Shown piece by piece: positions 1 through 7,654 of a DNA stretch of 64,000 nucleotides. Origin of the DNA: Chloroflexota bacterium (lineage in GTDB: Bacteria; Chloroflexota; Dehalococcoidia; Tepidiformales; Tepidiformaceae). A model generated the notes under the pieces. It saw only the letters and a program-made list of their open reading frames with translations. It had not been told where the DNA came from and searched no databases. Within the stretch, counting starts at the first letter, position 1. Each line of letters starts with the position of its first letter. The stretch spans positions 1 through 64,000 of the forward strand of contig JAPPBY010000036.1 in the NCBI GenBank assembly GCA_026702615.1, written 5' to 3'. The position numbers and the translations under genes were made by a program.

Positions 1-831
1 GGGGCGGGCGCTGAGCGTGTCGTAGCCGGCGGCCTCGATGGCGTTGAGGATGGCCTCGCCTCCGAGCCGGTAGAGGCGGATATCGGTGCGGACTGAGCGC
101 GAGACGCGGGCCTCGAGCTTCTTGCCCTCGGCGAAGCAGGCGCGGGCGCGGGCCACCTCGAACTTCATGAGCTCGCGATAGCGCTCGTCGAAGCGCCGGT
201 CGATGATCTGCTGCTCGTCGACGCCGAAGCGTTGCAGGTCCTCGAGCGGCAGGTAGATGCGGCCCTTCTCGATGTCGACGGAGACGTCCTGCCAGAAGTT
301 CGCGAGCTGGAGGCCGATGCAGGTCTGGTCGGAGAGGGCGACGCGTTCGGCATCGGTGTAACCGAGGACGGCCAGCACCATCTGGCCGACGGGCGTGGCC
401 GAGTAGCTGCAGTAGGTGAGGACGTCCTCGTAGGTGGCGAAGCGGGGAACGCGCTGGTCCATGCGGTTCGCCTCGATCAGGCGAAGGAAGGGGTCGAGCG
501 GGATCTCCTTGCGCTCGATGGTGCGGGCGAGGGCGATCAGGAGGGGGCGGCGGGGGTTCCCGGCGACGGCGTCGCGCAGGTCCTGCTCCCAGGAATCGAG
601 GAGGGCGAGCCGGTCGCCCTCGGCCTCGTCGCCGAGATCATCGGTGTAGCGGCAGAAGGCGTAGACGGCGAAGAAGTGGCGGCGCAGCTTCTTCGGCAGG
701 AGGAAGGACACGACTGTGAAGTTCTCGTCGTGGCGGCGGGCGTACTGCTCGCACCAGCGGTAGGCCTCGCGGGGAGTCGTGGGGCGCTCGATGGGCCACC
801 GCCGAAGGCCGTCGCCGGTCTGGGTGGTCAT
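1..831 (-). CDS. hpnC: Squalene/phytoene synthase family protein (HpnC-like), 3' end cut by window edge
   Basis: Head-to-head prenyl synthase expected to act on farnesyl diphosphate and feed the hopene cyclase encoded just upstream. The visible 277 codons contain both Asp-rich signatures: YTDDLGDE near residue 62-69 and NFWQDVSVDIEKGR near residue 180, which in the family bind Mg-diphosphate. The ATG at 831 overlaps the stop of the cyclase gene (ATGA), so the two are translationally coupled and this is the third gene of an ispH-shc-hpnC operon. The reading frame is open to base 1, so the C-terminus lies outside the window. HpnC and HpnD are close paralogues; the symbol is chosen on best resemblance and could be HpnD. 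Confidence 0.85.
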   Translation of the reverse strand, partial: MTTQTGDGLRRWPIERPTTPREAYRWCEQYARRHDENFTVVSFLLPKKLRRHFFAVYAFCRYTDDLGDEAEGDRLALLDSWEQDLRDAVAGNPRRPLLIALARTIERKEIPLDPFLRLIEANRMDQRVPRFATYEDVLTYCSYSATPVGQMVLAVLGYTDAERVALSDQTCIGLQLANFWQDVSVDIEKGRIYLPLEDLQRFGVDEQQIIDRRFDERYRELMKFEVARARACFAEGKKLEARVSRSVRTDIRLYRLGGEAILNAIEAAGYDTLSARP

Positions 832-2792
832 CCCAGCGGGTCCGTCTCGGGCAGGTGGATGGGGTTCCCATCACGCAGACGCCGGTAGCGTCCGAGCGCC
901 CAGAGGGGCCAGTAGTTGGAGTAGAGGTGGTACTTGAGCATGAAGTCCCGCGGGAAACCGGTTCCCGTGAAGTGTGGCTCGATCCACTCGCCGTCGTCGG
1001 TCTGCGTGCGTACCAGGTAGTCGATGCCCCGCACGGTGGCGGGGTGGTCGGGCGGTTCGACGGCAAGGAGCGCGAGCAGGGCCCAGGCGGTCTGGGAAGC
1101 GGTGCTGGGGCCCTGGCCTCGCAGGGAGGGGTCCTCATAGGTGGCGCAGCTCTCGCCCCAGCCGCCGTCGGGCTGCTGGTGGTGTTCGAGCCAGCGCACG
1201 GCCCGGCGGAGGCGCGGGTCGGCGGGGTCGACCCCGGCGGCCACGAGCGCGGGGACGGCCGCCCCCAGTCCGTACAGGTAGTTGACGCCCCAGCGTCCCC
1301 ACCAGGAGCCGTCCGGTTCCTGGGTGTCCCAGAGGTAGTCGAGGGCGCGGTCCATCATGTCGTCGCTCGGGGGCGTGCCGTCGAGGGCGAACGCCTCGAG
1401 GATGTGGGCGGTCACGTCCTCGGTGGGGGGATCGAAGGTGGCGCCGAAGTCGGCGAAGGGGATCCGGGAGACAAACTCATCGTTGTTGTCGCGGTCGAAG
1501 GCGCCCCAGCCGCCGTTCGTGGACTGCATCGCCCGCAGCCAGACCTTGGAGCGGTGGAAGGGGCCATCCTTGCCGCGCAGGTCGAGCAGGCGCAGGGCGA
1601 TGAGCACCTCGGCGGTGTCGTCGGTATCGGGGTAGAGCTCGTTGGAGAACTCGAAGGGGAAGCCGCCGGGCTCGATGCCGGGCACGGTGAGGGCCCAATC
1701 CCCGAGGCTCTGGACCTCGTGGGCGAGCAGCCAGCGGCCCGCCTGCACAAGGGCTTCATCGTCGGCGGGCACGCCCGCCTCGCGCAGGCCAGTGACGGCG
1801 AGGGCGGTGTCCCAGACGGGCGAGAGGCAGGGCTGCACGGAGAAGGTGTTTCCGCGGCGCAGAGCGAAGTCGCCGAGGAAGCCGTTGAGCCCTTTCTGCA
1901 TGACGGGGTGGTCCATGGAGTAGCCGTGGGCCCGCAGGGCGATGAGCGAGTAGACCGACGGCGGCTGGATAACTCCCCAGGTGCCGTCCGCTTCCTGGTG
2001 CTCGATGATCCAGCGTTCGCACTCCTTGAGGGAGAAGTCGCGCAGGGGCTTCCAGGGGAGCCGCTCGTGCGCGTGCAGCACCCGATCGATGGCGAGGAAG
2101 GCGTTGCGCCAGGTGAAGGGCTGCCGATCGCGGCGGAGGGGGATGGAGCGCCGGTCGGCGGGGTCGAGGTAGAGCTCGTCGACATGGGCGTAGTCGGGGA
2201 TGGGAACGACGGGGCGGTAGGCCCAGACCACGAGGATGGCGACGATGGTGGCGCGCGCCCACGAGGCGAACATGTAGATGTTGAGGGGCGAGGCGACGGG
2301 CATCAGGATCGACTCGGGGGGCATGGCGGGGAGGGCCGACCAGTCGAACTGCCCGAAGAGGGAGAGCCAGAGCTTGGTGAAGATGCGGGTCGCGCCCACG
2401 CCGCCCCGGGAGCGGATGAACTCGCGGGCGCGCTTCATCTCCTCCCGTTCGGGGTCGAGCCCGGCGAGCTTGAGGGCGAAGTAGGCCTCGGTGGTGATGC
2501 TGACGTCGCCGGGACCGCCCCAGTAGACGGGCCAGGAGCCATCCTCGCACTGGAGCCCCAGGAGGTAACGGACGATGCCCTGCTCGCGCTCCTGCTCGGT
2601 AGTGCCGAGGAAGCGCTCGAGGAGGAGGTGCTCGGCGGCCATCGTCGCGTTCGACTCGAGCTCGGCCCACCAGTAACCGTCCTCGGCCTGCAGGGAGAGG
2701 AGGTGCCTGACGCTGCGATCGATGCACACATCGAGGCCAGTGACGCTGCCGGCAGTGGCCTGGGCGCCCTGAATGGAGCTCGGGGCTGTCAC
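828..2792 (-). CDS. shc: Squalene-hopene cyclase
   Basis: Cyclises squalene to hopene/hopanol for hopanoid membrane lipids. At 654 residues it has the usual family length. The catalytic acid motif DXDD is present as PDTDDTAE near residue 388, and several QW repeats are visible, for example QEADGTWG, QSTNGGWGAF, QEPDGSWWG and QPDGGWGE. The start is GTG at 2792, giving a GTGA overlap with the ispH stop. It lies between ispH (isoprenoid supply) and hpnC (squalene formation), so one transcript covers the last MEP-pathway step, squalene formation and cyclisation. Identity is secure; the exact product (hopene or diplopterol) cannot be told from sequence. Confidence 0.96.
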   Translation of the reverse strand: MTAPSSIQGAQATAGSVTGLDVCIDRSVRHLLSLQAEDGYWWAELESNATMAAEHLLLERFLGTTEQEREQGIVRYLLGLQCEDGSWPVYWGGPGDVSITTEAYFALKLAGLDPEREEMKRAREFIRSRGGVGATRIFTKLWLSLFGQFDWSALPAMPPESILMPVASPLNIYMFASWARATIVAILVVWAYRPVVPIPDYAHVDELYLDPADRRSIPLRRDRQPFTWRNAFLAIDRVLHAHERLPWKPLRDFSLKECERWIIEHQEADGTWGVIQPPSVYSLIALRAHGYSMDHPVMQKGLNGFLGDFALRRGNTFSVQPCLSPVWDTALAVTGLREAGVPADDEALVQAGRWLLAHEVQSLGDWALTVPGIEPGGFPFEFSNELYPDTDDTAEVLIALRLLDLRGKDGPFHRSKVWLRAMQSTNGGWGAFDRDNNDEFVSRIPFADFGATFDPPTEDVTAHILEAFALDGTPPSDDMMDRALDYLWDTQEPDGSWWGRWGVNYLYGLGAAVPALVAAGVDPADPRLRRAVRWLEHHQQPDGGWGESCATYEDPSLRGQGPSTASQTAWALLALLAVEPPDHPATVRGIDYLVRTQTDDGEWIEPHFTGTGFPRDFMLKYHLYSNYWPLWALGRYRRLRDGNPIHLPETDPLG

Positions 2793-3721
2793 CGAGCCCC
2801 CACGAGCGCCACGAGGCGGTCCTCCACCTCGTCAATCGAGCTATCGGGGGTGGAAGCGCCGGCCGTCAGCCCGATGCGCTCTGCATCCTCGAACCAGTCC
2901 ACGTCGAGCTCATGCGCGCTCTCAACGTGATAGGTCCTCGCGCCCTCGGATTCGCACACCTGGCGAAGGTGGCGCGTGTTCGCGCTCTTCTTGCCGCCAA
3001 CGACCACCATCACGTCGACCTGGTGGGCGAGCTCGGCGGCGGCGGCCTGCTGGCCGGTCGTCGCATGGCAGAGGGTGTTGACGACGTGCATCTCGAAGTT
3101 CGCCTCGCGCTGGAGCAGCATCAGGTTGCCGACGAAGCGGGCGAAGTCGTCGATCTTGTGCGTGGTCTGGGCCATGACCCCGATCTTGTTGGGGAAGCCG
3201 CCGGGGAAATTCTCGATGACATCGCGGAGATGCTCGATGTCGGCGTGCTCGACGACGGTGACGCCGGAGCGGCCCTGCTCGTCGATGGCCCAGCCCATGA
3301 TGCCCCGCACCTCTTTATGGCCGGGGTCGCCGAAGATGAGGGCGTGCCAGTTGTCACGCACGAACTTCTGAGCGTAGCGCTGGGCCCTCGTTACCACCGG
3401 GCAGGTGGTGTCGATGATGTTCAGGCCGGCGTCCTCCAGGTCATGCAGGACGCGCTCGCCGACACCGTGGGCCGTGATGGCGATGCGGCCCTCGCCCACG
3501 CGCTCGGCGGTGACGGTGCCGAAGTCGCCCTCGACCTCATCAGGCCCCGGGAGCTGGTGCACGCCCGTTCGCTCGAGCTCTTCGACGACATGCGGGTTGT
3601 GCACGATCTCGCCGGCGCTCGCGATGGGATGCTCCGGCGTGGCCTCGTCTTCCATGATCTGCACGGCACGCCGAACGCCCATGCAAAAGCCCATTTCGCT
3701 GGCTCGGATGATCTCGGCCAC
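2789..3721 (-). CDS. ispH: 4-hydroxy-3-methylbut-2-enyl diphosphate reductase
   Basis: Last enzyme of the MEP isoprenoid pathway, reducing HMBPP to IPP and DMAPP with an Fe-S cluster. The protein is 310 residues, normal for the family. The three cluster cysteines are recognisable: GFCMGVRRAV (Cys13), DTTCPVVTRAQ near residue 106 and NTLCHATTGQQ near residue 202. It heads the ispH-shc-hpnC operon, overlapping shc by GTGA. A possible promoter lies 28-56 bases upstream. Confidence in function is very high. Confidence 0.97.
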   Translation of the reverse strand: MAEIIRASEMGFCMGVRRAVQIMEDEATPEHPIASAGEIVHNPHVVEELERTGVHQLPGPDEVEGDFGTVTAERVGEGRIAITAHGVGERVLHDLEDAGLNIIDTTCPVVTRAQRYAQKFVRDNWHALIFGDPGHKEVRGIMGWAIDEQGRSGVTVVEHADIEHLRDVIENFPGGFPNKIGVMAQTTHKIDDFARFVGNLMLLQREANFEMHVVNTLCHATTGQQAAAAELAHQVDVMVVVGGKKSANTRHLRQVCESEGARTYHVESAHELDVDWFEDAERIGLTAGASTPDSSIDEVEDRLVALVGAR

Positions 3722-3748
3722 CCCTGACCTCCTTCGACCGGGTTGCGA

Positions 3749-3777
3749 AAGTAAAGTACCGGTAAAGTATAAGGCAA
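3749..3777 (-). promoter_or_regulatory. Possible sigma-70-type promoter of ispH
   Basis: On the minus strand TTGCCT (3772-3777) is separated by 17 bases from TTACTT (3749-3754). An alternative -10, TATACT, sits at 3766-3771 but has no clear -35. The AT-rich patch stands out in this GC-rich window. Inferred from sequence only. Confidence 0.3.
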
Positions 3778-3795
3778 GCCCTCAGCGGTGAGGGT

Positions 3796-4110
3796 CTACC
3801 GAAGTTTCACAGCCGTCCCGTACACGAGTATCTCTGCAGCGCCCTGCATGACGGCGGCGGTTGAGAGCCGCAGTGTGACGATCGCGTCGGCGCCCAGGGC
3901 CTCGGCCTCGCTCGTGAGACGGTCGAGCGCTTCCTGGCGGGACTCCACCAGGAGCTGGCGGTAGGCGCCGATCTGGCCGCCGGTGATGTTCTTCAACGTG
4001 GCGAGGATGTCGCGTCCGATGTTCCGGGCACGCACGGAGTTGGCCGTCACCAGCCCCAGCGTCTCCGCAATCTCGCGTCCCGGCACTGAGTCCGACGTCG
4101 TCATGAGCAT
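3796..4110 (-). CDS. YbjQ/UPF0145 family protein
   Basis: Small protein of the YbjQ (UPF0145, heavy-metal-binding-like) family; function in the family is not established. The 104-residue product has the family signatures: a leading TTSDSVPGREI, the LGLVTANSVRARNIGRD block, a GGQIGAYRQLL segment and LGADAIVTLRL, ending with a VYGTAVKL strand. A longer frame opens at 4143, but ATG at 4110 is preferred because GGAGG lies 6 bases upstream and the protein then begins where relatives begin. It stands alone between ispH and the cvpA-like gene. Confidence 0.85.
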   Translation of the reverse strand: MLMTTSDSVPGREIAETLGLVTANSVRARNIGRDILATLKNITGGQIGAYRQLLVESRQEALDRLTSEAEALGADAIVTLRLSTAAVMQGAAEILVYGTAVKLR

Positions 4111-4184
4111 GAAAGCCTCCGGGCGTTCTGACCGCCGCCGCAAGCATGATACGGCAGCAATTGGCGCGACAGCGGCGGGCTCGC

Positions 4185-4736
4185 TTACCGGCCCGAGCCA
4201 ACCTCTTCGAGATCGACGCTCTCCAGGAACTCGATGCCTTCGAGATAGAGATCGACCGCATCGTCGAAAGAGTCAGGGAGGAAGGCGAGGACGACCGGGG
4301 CGCCATCGAGGAGGCTCGTCGCGATGGGGGAGTCGTCGATGTGCGTGCGGATGTCGGGCCTCGGGAAGTTGACGAGGACCACCAGCAGGACCTGGCAGAG
4401 CAGCGCTCCCTGCAGGAGACCAAAGGCGGCTCCGGCGACGCGGTCGGCGCCCCCCAGGTTGAGGACATCGACGCTGCGGCGGAGGAGGTAGCCGAGGAGC
4501 TGCCCGGCGACGATCACGCCGATGAAGATGGCGAGGAAGGAAACGAGCGCCGAGACGGTGCTGTCGTCGAGGATGGGCTCGACCTTGGGAAGCATGTCGT
4601 CGTAAAAGACGCCGGCGACGGGGACGGCGAGGATGAGCGCCGCCAGCCCCACCAGTTCCCGCAGGAATCCCCGGCGGAAGGCTCGCCACGTGAGCAGCGC
4701 CACGACCACGACGATGACGAGGGAGACCCAGTTCAC
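4185..4736 (-). CDS. CvpA family integral membrane protein
   Basis: Predicted inner-membrane protein of the CvpA family, linked in other bacteria to colicin V export and envelope functions. The 183 residues contain four hydrophobic segments, at about 2-14, 28-45, 62-85 and 98-122, with the family feature TWRAFRRGFLRELVGLAAL after the first segment and a charged, probably cytoplasmic C-terminus rich in Asp and Glu. The start is GTG at 4736, with TACCAT nine bases upstream and no Shine-Dalgarno, which suits a near-leaderless transcript. It is divergent from the Trm112 gene. Confidence 0.85.
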   Translation of the reverse strand: MNWVSLVIVVVVALLTWRAFRRGFLRELVGLAALILAVPVAGVFYDDMLPKVEPILDDSTVSALVSFLAIFIGVIVAGQLLGYLLRRSVDVLNLGGADRVAGAAFGLLQGALLCQVLLVVLVNFPRPDIRTHIDDSPIATSLLDGAPVVLAFLPDSFDDAVDLYLEGIEFLESVDLEEVGSGR

Positions 4737-4798
4737 GTGCGTTTCATGGTACGGGGAGCGCTGTTAACAGAACGTCGGGTGCCTTACCGGGGCGTCCT

Positions 4799-4804
4799 TA
4801 CAAT
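4799..4804 (+). promoter_or_regulatory. -10 box of a predicted leaderless transcript
   Basis: TACAAT ends six bases before the ATG at 4811, so a normal start site about seven bases downstream would coincide with the start codon. No Shine-Dalgarno sequence is present. This is the clearest example of a pattern repeated before many operon-leading genes in the window. Confidence 0.55.
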
Positions 4805-4810
4805 TGCGCC

Positions 4811-4996
4811 ATGCGTCCGGACCTGATCGAACTGCTCGCGTGCCCCCTGTGCAAGGCAGAACTGACCCTGACCGTTGTGGATGAGGAGGGCGGCGAGATC
4901 CTGAGCGGCAGGCTCGACTGCGCGGCCTGCGGCGAGACGTTCCCGATCGAAGCGGGCATTCCGAACCTGTTGCCGCCGGAGCTGCGCGAGGCATGA
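4811..4996 (+). CDS. Trm112 family zinc-ribbon protein
   Basis: Small Trm112-family protein of 61 residues. Relatives act as activating partners of methyltransferases or as zinc-ribbon accessory proteins in bacteria. It starts with the typical LLACPLCK knuckle and has a second pair in CAACGETFPIEAGIPNLLP, giving four cysteines that can bind one zinc. The downstream small membrane gene overlaps by ATGA, so the two form a bicistron. The start is supported by a TACAAT box six bases upstream, predicting a leaderless message. Confidence 0.9.
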   Translation: MRPDLIELLACPLCKAELTLTVVDEEGGEILSGRLDCAACGETFPIEAGIPNLLPPELREA

Positions 4997-5238
4997 ATTT
5001 CTCCGAGCCCCCACCGATGAAGACCCGCGAGCCGCTGCACTGGACCCACCTGGCGAACGGCGGCGGGCTGCTCGCGCTGGCGGCGCTCGCGGTGGCGGCG
5101 GCGCGCGGAACGCTGGGGGCGAGCTGGCTGTTCGCGCCGGTCGCGCTGGTGTTCCTCGCCATCGCCGCGCTGGCGGGATGGGGAGCGGCAGTGCAGCTCT
5201 CGGGCGGGGCCCAGATGGACGATCACCCCTGGGTCTGA
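4993..5238 (+). CDS. Small two-segment membrane protein of unknown function
   Basis: I do not recognise this 81-residue protein. A polar N-terminus (about 23 residues) is followed by two hydrophobic stretches, around residues 27-41 and 45-68, then a short acidic tail. Its ATG overlaps the Trm112 stop (ATGA), which indicates co-translation. It ends 12 bases before the convergent folK gene. Coding is supported by the overlap and by consistent GC-rich third positions. Confidence 0.6.
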   Translation: MNFSEPPPMKTREPLHWTHLANGGGLLALAALAVAAARGTLGASWLFAPVALVFLAIAALAGWGAAVQLSGGAQMDDHPWV

Positions 5239-5250
5239 GTCCTTCTTGAC

Positions 5251-5745
5251 CTAGTCGCTGGAACGGAGTCGCACGCCCGTGCGCTCGTGCCCGGCCGTAT
5301 CCAGTCCCTCCAGAAAGTCGACCGCACTCCGGCCGAGCACGGGGAGGGGGCCTTCGAGCACCTCGGCGAGGGGCAGCAGCACGAAGGCGCGCTCGGCGAT
5401 GCGGGGGTGGGGGACGGTGAGGGTTTCGGTCGCGACCTCCCGCTCGCCACAGAAGAGCAGGTCGATGTCGATGGGGCGGGGGCGCCAGCGTCCCGTGGGT
5501 CGCCGGCCGAGGAGGTGCTCGATCTCCTTGGCGACGGCGAGCAGCGCTTCGGGGTCGAGGTCCGTTTCGACGGCCACGACGGCGTTCAGGTAGCGGGGCT
5601 GGTCGGGTGGAAAGGGTGGGGTATCCCAGACGGCGGAGACGCGCGTCGGGGTGGCGCCGAGCTCTTCGAGGAGGTCGAACGCGGCGCGGAGGTTGGTGGG
5701 CCGGTCGCCCAGGTTCGAGCCGAGGGCGAGGATCGCTTCGCTCAC
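5251..5745 (-). CDS. folK: 2-amino-4-hydroxy-6-hydroxymethyldihydropteridine diphosphokinase
   Basis: Transfers pyrophosphate from ATP to the pterin alcohol in folate synthesis, making the substrate of the folP product. The 164-residue protein has the hallmarks LALGSNLGDR at the N-terminus, a PRYLNAVV strand, GRRPTGRWRPRPIDIDLL (the catalytic signature) and VPHPRIAERAFVLLPL. The GTG at 5745 is chosen because it gives a GTGA overlap with the folP stop and an N-terminus MSEAILALGSN; an in-frame GTG at 5757 is the alternative. Last gene of the folate operon. Confidence 0.95.
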   Translation of the reverse strand: MSEAILALGSNLGDRPTNLRAAFDLLEELGATPTRVSAVWDTPPFPPDQPRYLNAVVAVETDLDPEALLAVAKEIEHLLGRRPTGRWRPRPIDIDLLFCGEREVATETLTVPHPRIAERAFVLLPLAEVLEGPLPVLGRSAVDFLEGLDTAGHERTGVRLRSSD

Positions 5746-6611
5746 GGCGCCTGCCACCTGCCACGCGTGACGGCGTCGGCCACAGCCGCCACCTTGCGCA
5801 TCTCGGCTACGTCGTGAACGCGGACGATGTCGACACCCCTCGCGATCGCGATGGCGACGGCGGCGGCCGTGCCTTCGAGGCGTTCTTCGACGGGGGCATC
5901 GAGCACGAGTCCGAGGGTCGACTTGCGGGAGGGGCCAAGGAGGAGGGGCAAGCCCGCGACGGTGAGCTCGTCCAGACGCTGCACAAGTTGCAGGTTCTCC
6001 TCGGGGGTCCAGCCGAAGCCGAAGCCGGGGTCGAGGACGATGCGGTCGCGGGAGACGCCGGCCTCTTCGGCGATACGCAGGCTCTCGTCCCAGCCGGCGA
6101 GGACGTTCGCGGCGACGTCGCCGGAGGGGCGGCCGCGCTGGTTGTGCATGGCGACGAGGGCCGCCCCCCGCGACGCCACTACCGCGCCCATGCCCTTGTC
6201 AGCGCGCAGGCCGTTGATGTCGTTGACCATGTCGGCGCCCGCCTGGAGAGCGGCCTCGGCAACCTCGGCGTGCTGCGTGTCGATGGAGATGGGAAGGTCG
6301 GTGGCGCCGCGGATGGCGGTGACGGCGGGGAGGGCGCGCTCCGCTTCCTGCTCAGGTGTCACGGGAATCGCATCGGGGCGGGTCGATTCCGCGCCAATGT
6401 CGATGATGTCGGCGCCCTCCCCCGCGAACCGCGTCGCGAGGGCGGCAGCGGCAGCGGGGTCGGGGCCGAGTCCGTCGCCACTGAAGGAGTCGGGGGTGAC
6501 GTTGACGATGGCCATCAGGTAGGTGCGCGTTCCCCACTCGAAGGTCCGCCCGCGCAGGGTGAGCGCGGGGGACGGGTAGGCGCGGGCGGTGGGGCGCGTG
6601 GAGGCGGGGAT
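5742..6611 (-). CDS. folP: Dihydropteroate synthase, probably starting at a rare ATC codon
   Basis: Condenses pterin diphosphate with p-aminobenzoate. Signatures are IVNVTPDSFSGDG, the GADIIDIGAESTRP block, SIDTQHAEVAEAAL, NDINGLR and DPGFGFGWTPEENL. The first ATG (6515) lies inside the conserved core, yet the frame upstream still reads as folP (LRGRTFEWGTRTYL just before that ATG). No ATG, GTG or TTG exists further up before the conserved start, but ATC at 6611 has GGGAGG six bases upstream and lies 17 bases after the preceding gene's stop. That gives 289 residues, the normal length. A CTG at 6557 is another candidate. Identity is certain; the start is inference. Confidence 0.93.
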   Translation of the reverse strand: MPASTRPTARAYPSPALTLRGRTFEWGTRTYLMAIVNVTPDSFSGDGLGPDPAAAAALATRFAGEGADIIDIGAESTRPDAIPVTPEQEAERALPAVTAIRGATDLPISIDTQHAEVAEAALQAGADMVNDINGLRADKGMGAVVASRGAALVAMHNQRGRPSGDVAANVLAGWDESLRIAEEAGVSRDRIVLDPGFGFGWTPEENLQLVQRLDELTVAGLPLLLGPSRKSTLGLVLDAPVEERLEGTAAAVAIAIARGVDIVRVHDVAEMRKVAAVADAVTRGRWQAP

Positions 6612-6627
6612 GGCGGTCCTCCCGGGG

Positions 6628-7047
6628 TCAGGCTTCGACCGTGTACTCCTGCTCGCTCGCGGCCTCGCCCTCGATGTGGAAGACGCGCACGTCGGGGCGT
6701 TCGCGATTCGCGATGCTGACGACGAAGTGGACGAATGGCGGGCCGAAAAAGGTGTTCATCATGCGAATGTCGGTGGGGCTGGGGCGAGCGGGGCTGCCCG
6801 TGTGCGAGTGGTAGAAGCCGGCAAGCGAGTCGCCCGCCTCGTCCATGGCTTCCTCGATGCGCCGCTGCTCGCGGAAGTCGATGCTGAAGCGGTAGGGGCT
6901 GGCCTCGGCGTTCTCGGCGCGGTGGAGGGCGGTGACGGCGCCGTCGCGCGCGCCGATCATGCCGCAGCACTCGTTTGGGGCGTCCTCGAGGGCGTGGGCG
7001 ATCATCGCGTCGAGGTGTTCCTGGCGGAGCGTGATTACGGGAGCCAT
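6628..7047 (-). CDS. JAMM/MPN-domain metallopeptidase (M67 family)
   Basis: Prokaryotic JAB1/MPN+ domain protein of 139 residues. It carries the full JAMM zinc signature HSHTGSPARPSPTD (HxH, seven residues, SxxD), the upstream catalytic-Glu region PNECCGMIGARDG and a family-typical AENAEASPYRFSID segment. Relatives cleave C-terminal tails from ubiquitin-like sulfur carrier proteins in thiocarboxylate chemistry; the substrate here is unknown. ATG at 7047 is preferred over 7110 because it begins at the conserved fold. It is placed between an unknown gene (19 bases upstream) and folP (17 bases downstream), inside the folate operon. Confidence 0.85.
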   Translation of the reverse strand: MAPVITLRQEHLDAMIAHALEDAPNECCGMIGARDGAVTALHRAENAEASPYRFSIDFREQRRIEEAMDEAGDSLAGFYHSHTGSPARPSPTDIRMMNTFFGPPFVHFVVSIANRERPDVRVFHIEGEAASEQEYTVEA

Positions 7048-7066
7048 CGCCTTCAGTGTACCGCCG

Positions 7067-7555
7067 CTACTGGCCATAGCCCTCAGCCCGCAGGCGCCGC
7101 CAGACCTCACCGCTGGCCGAGTACCGCTCCATCAGGTAGGGGTAGACGGCCTTCACCTGGAAGAGCGTCTCCATGCACTCCTGGGCGAGGTGGCGGTCGA
7201 GGACGGTGGGGTGGGCATCGGGCTCGACGACGTCGATCGCGAGGCCCTCCTCGAAGCCGCCGGGGGCGGCGGGGACGCCGGGAGGCTGGTCGGCGAGGAT
7301 GCCCGCCTCGGAGAGCGAGGCGATCGCCTCTCGGAGACGGTCGCGGAAGGCGACGGTGACGCGGTCGCCGGCGAGGTGGCGTTCGGCATCGCCTTCGAGC
7401 AGGCCGAGGATGCGCGCCGTCACGTAATCGACGCGGAAGGCGTCGCTGCCGGCGGCGCGGGCGGGGGGCAGGCCGACGCAGAGGACGCCCAGCAGGGCCC
7501 GCTCGATATCGGCGAGACTCTCGGGGGCGACGGAGGGGCGGGGGTCGTCCGGCAT
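7067..7555 (-). CDS. Conserved-looking protein of unknown function heading the folate operon
   Basis: I do not recognise this 162-residue protein. It is acidic, mostly helical in appearance, with no membrane segment or cysteine motif, and ends with a Tyr/Arg-rich segment (YPYLMERYSASGEVWRRLR). ATG at 7555 has TACGAT ten bases upstream and no Shine-Dalgarno, so it probably leads the transcript that continues into the JAMM peptidase, folP and folK. A longer open frame to 8752 in the same phase is antisense to thrB and was rejected. Confidence 0.65.
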   Translation of the reverse strand: MPDDPRPSVAPESLADIERALLGVLCVGLPPARAAGSDAFRVDYVTARILGLLEGDAERHLAGDRVTVAFRDRLREAIASLSEAGILADQPPGVPAAPGGFEEGLAIDVVEPDAHPTVLDRHLAQECMETLFQVKAVYPYLMERYSASGEVWRRLRAEGYGQ

Positions 7556-7654
7556 TTGGGGGCGGATCGTAGCAGAGGGATGGACGCCCTCCAGCAGGTC
7601 GCGCGCTCGGAGGCAGGTGCTACGATCGATGGTCCGCGTGGAGGCGCAGCATCC

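Noticed and set aside
855-2930. 691-codon open frame on the plus strand opposite shc
   Set aside because: Val/Gly/Glu-rich antisense shadow of the hopene cyclase; no domain and no ribosome-binding site.
5236-5250. TGA ending the small membrane gene considered as a fourth selenocysteine codon
   Set aside because: Downstream frame ends within a few codons and there is no redox motif near the TGA.
6932-7654. N-terminal extension of the thrB frame
   Set aside because: The frame is open upstream only because it is antisense to two minus-strand genes; ThrB begins at the conserved VRVPATSANIG segment.
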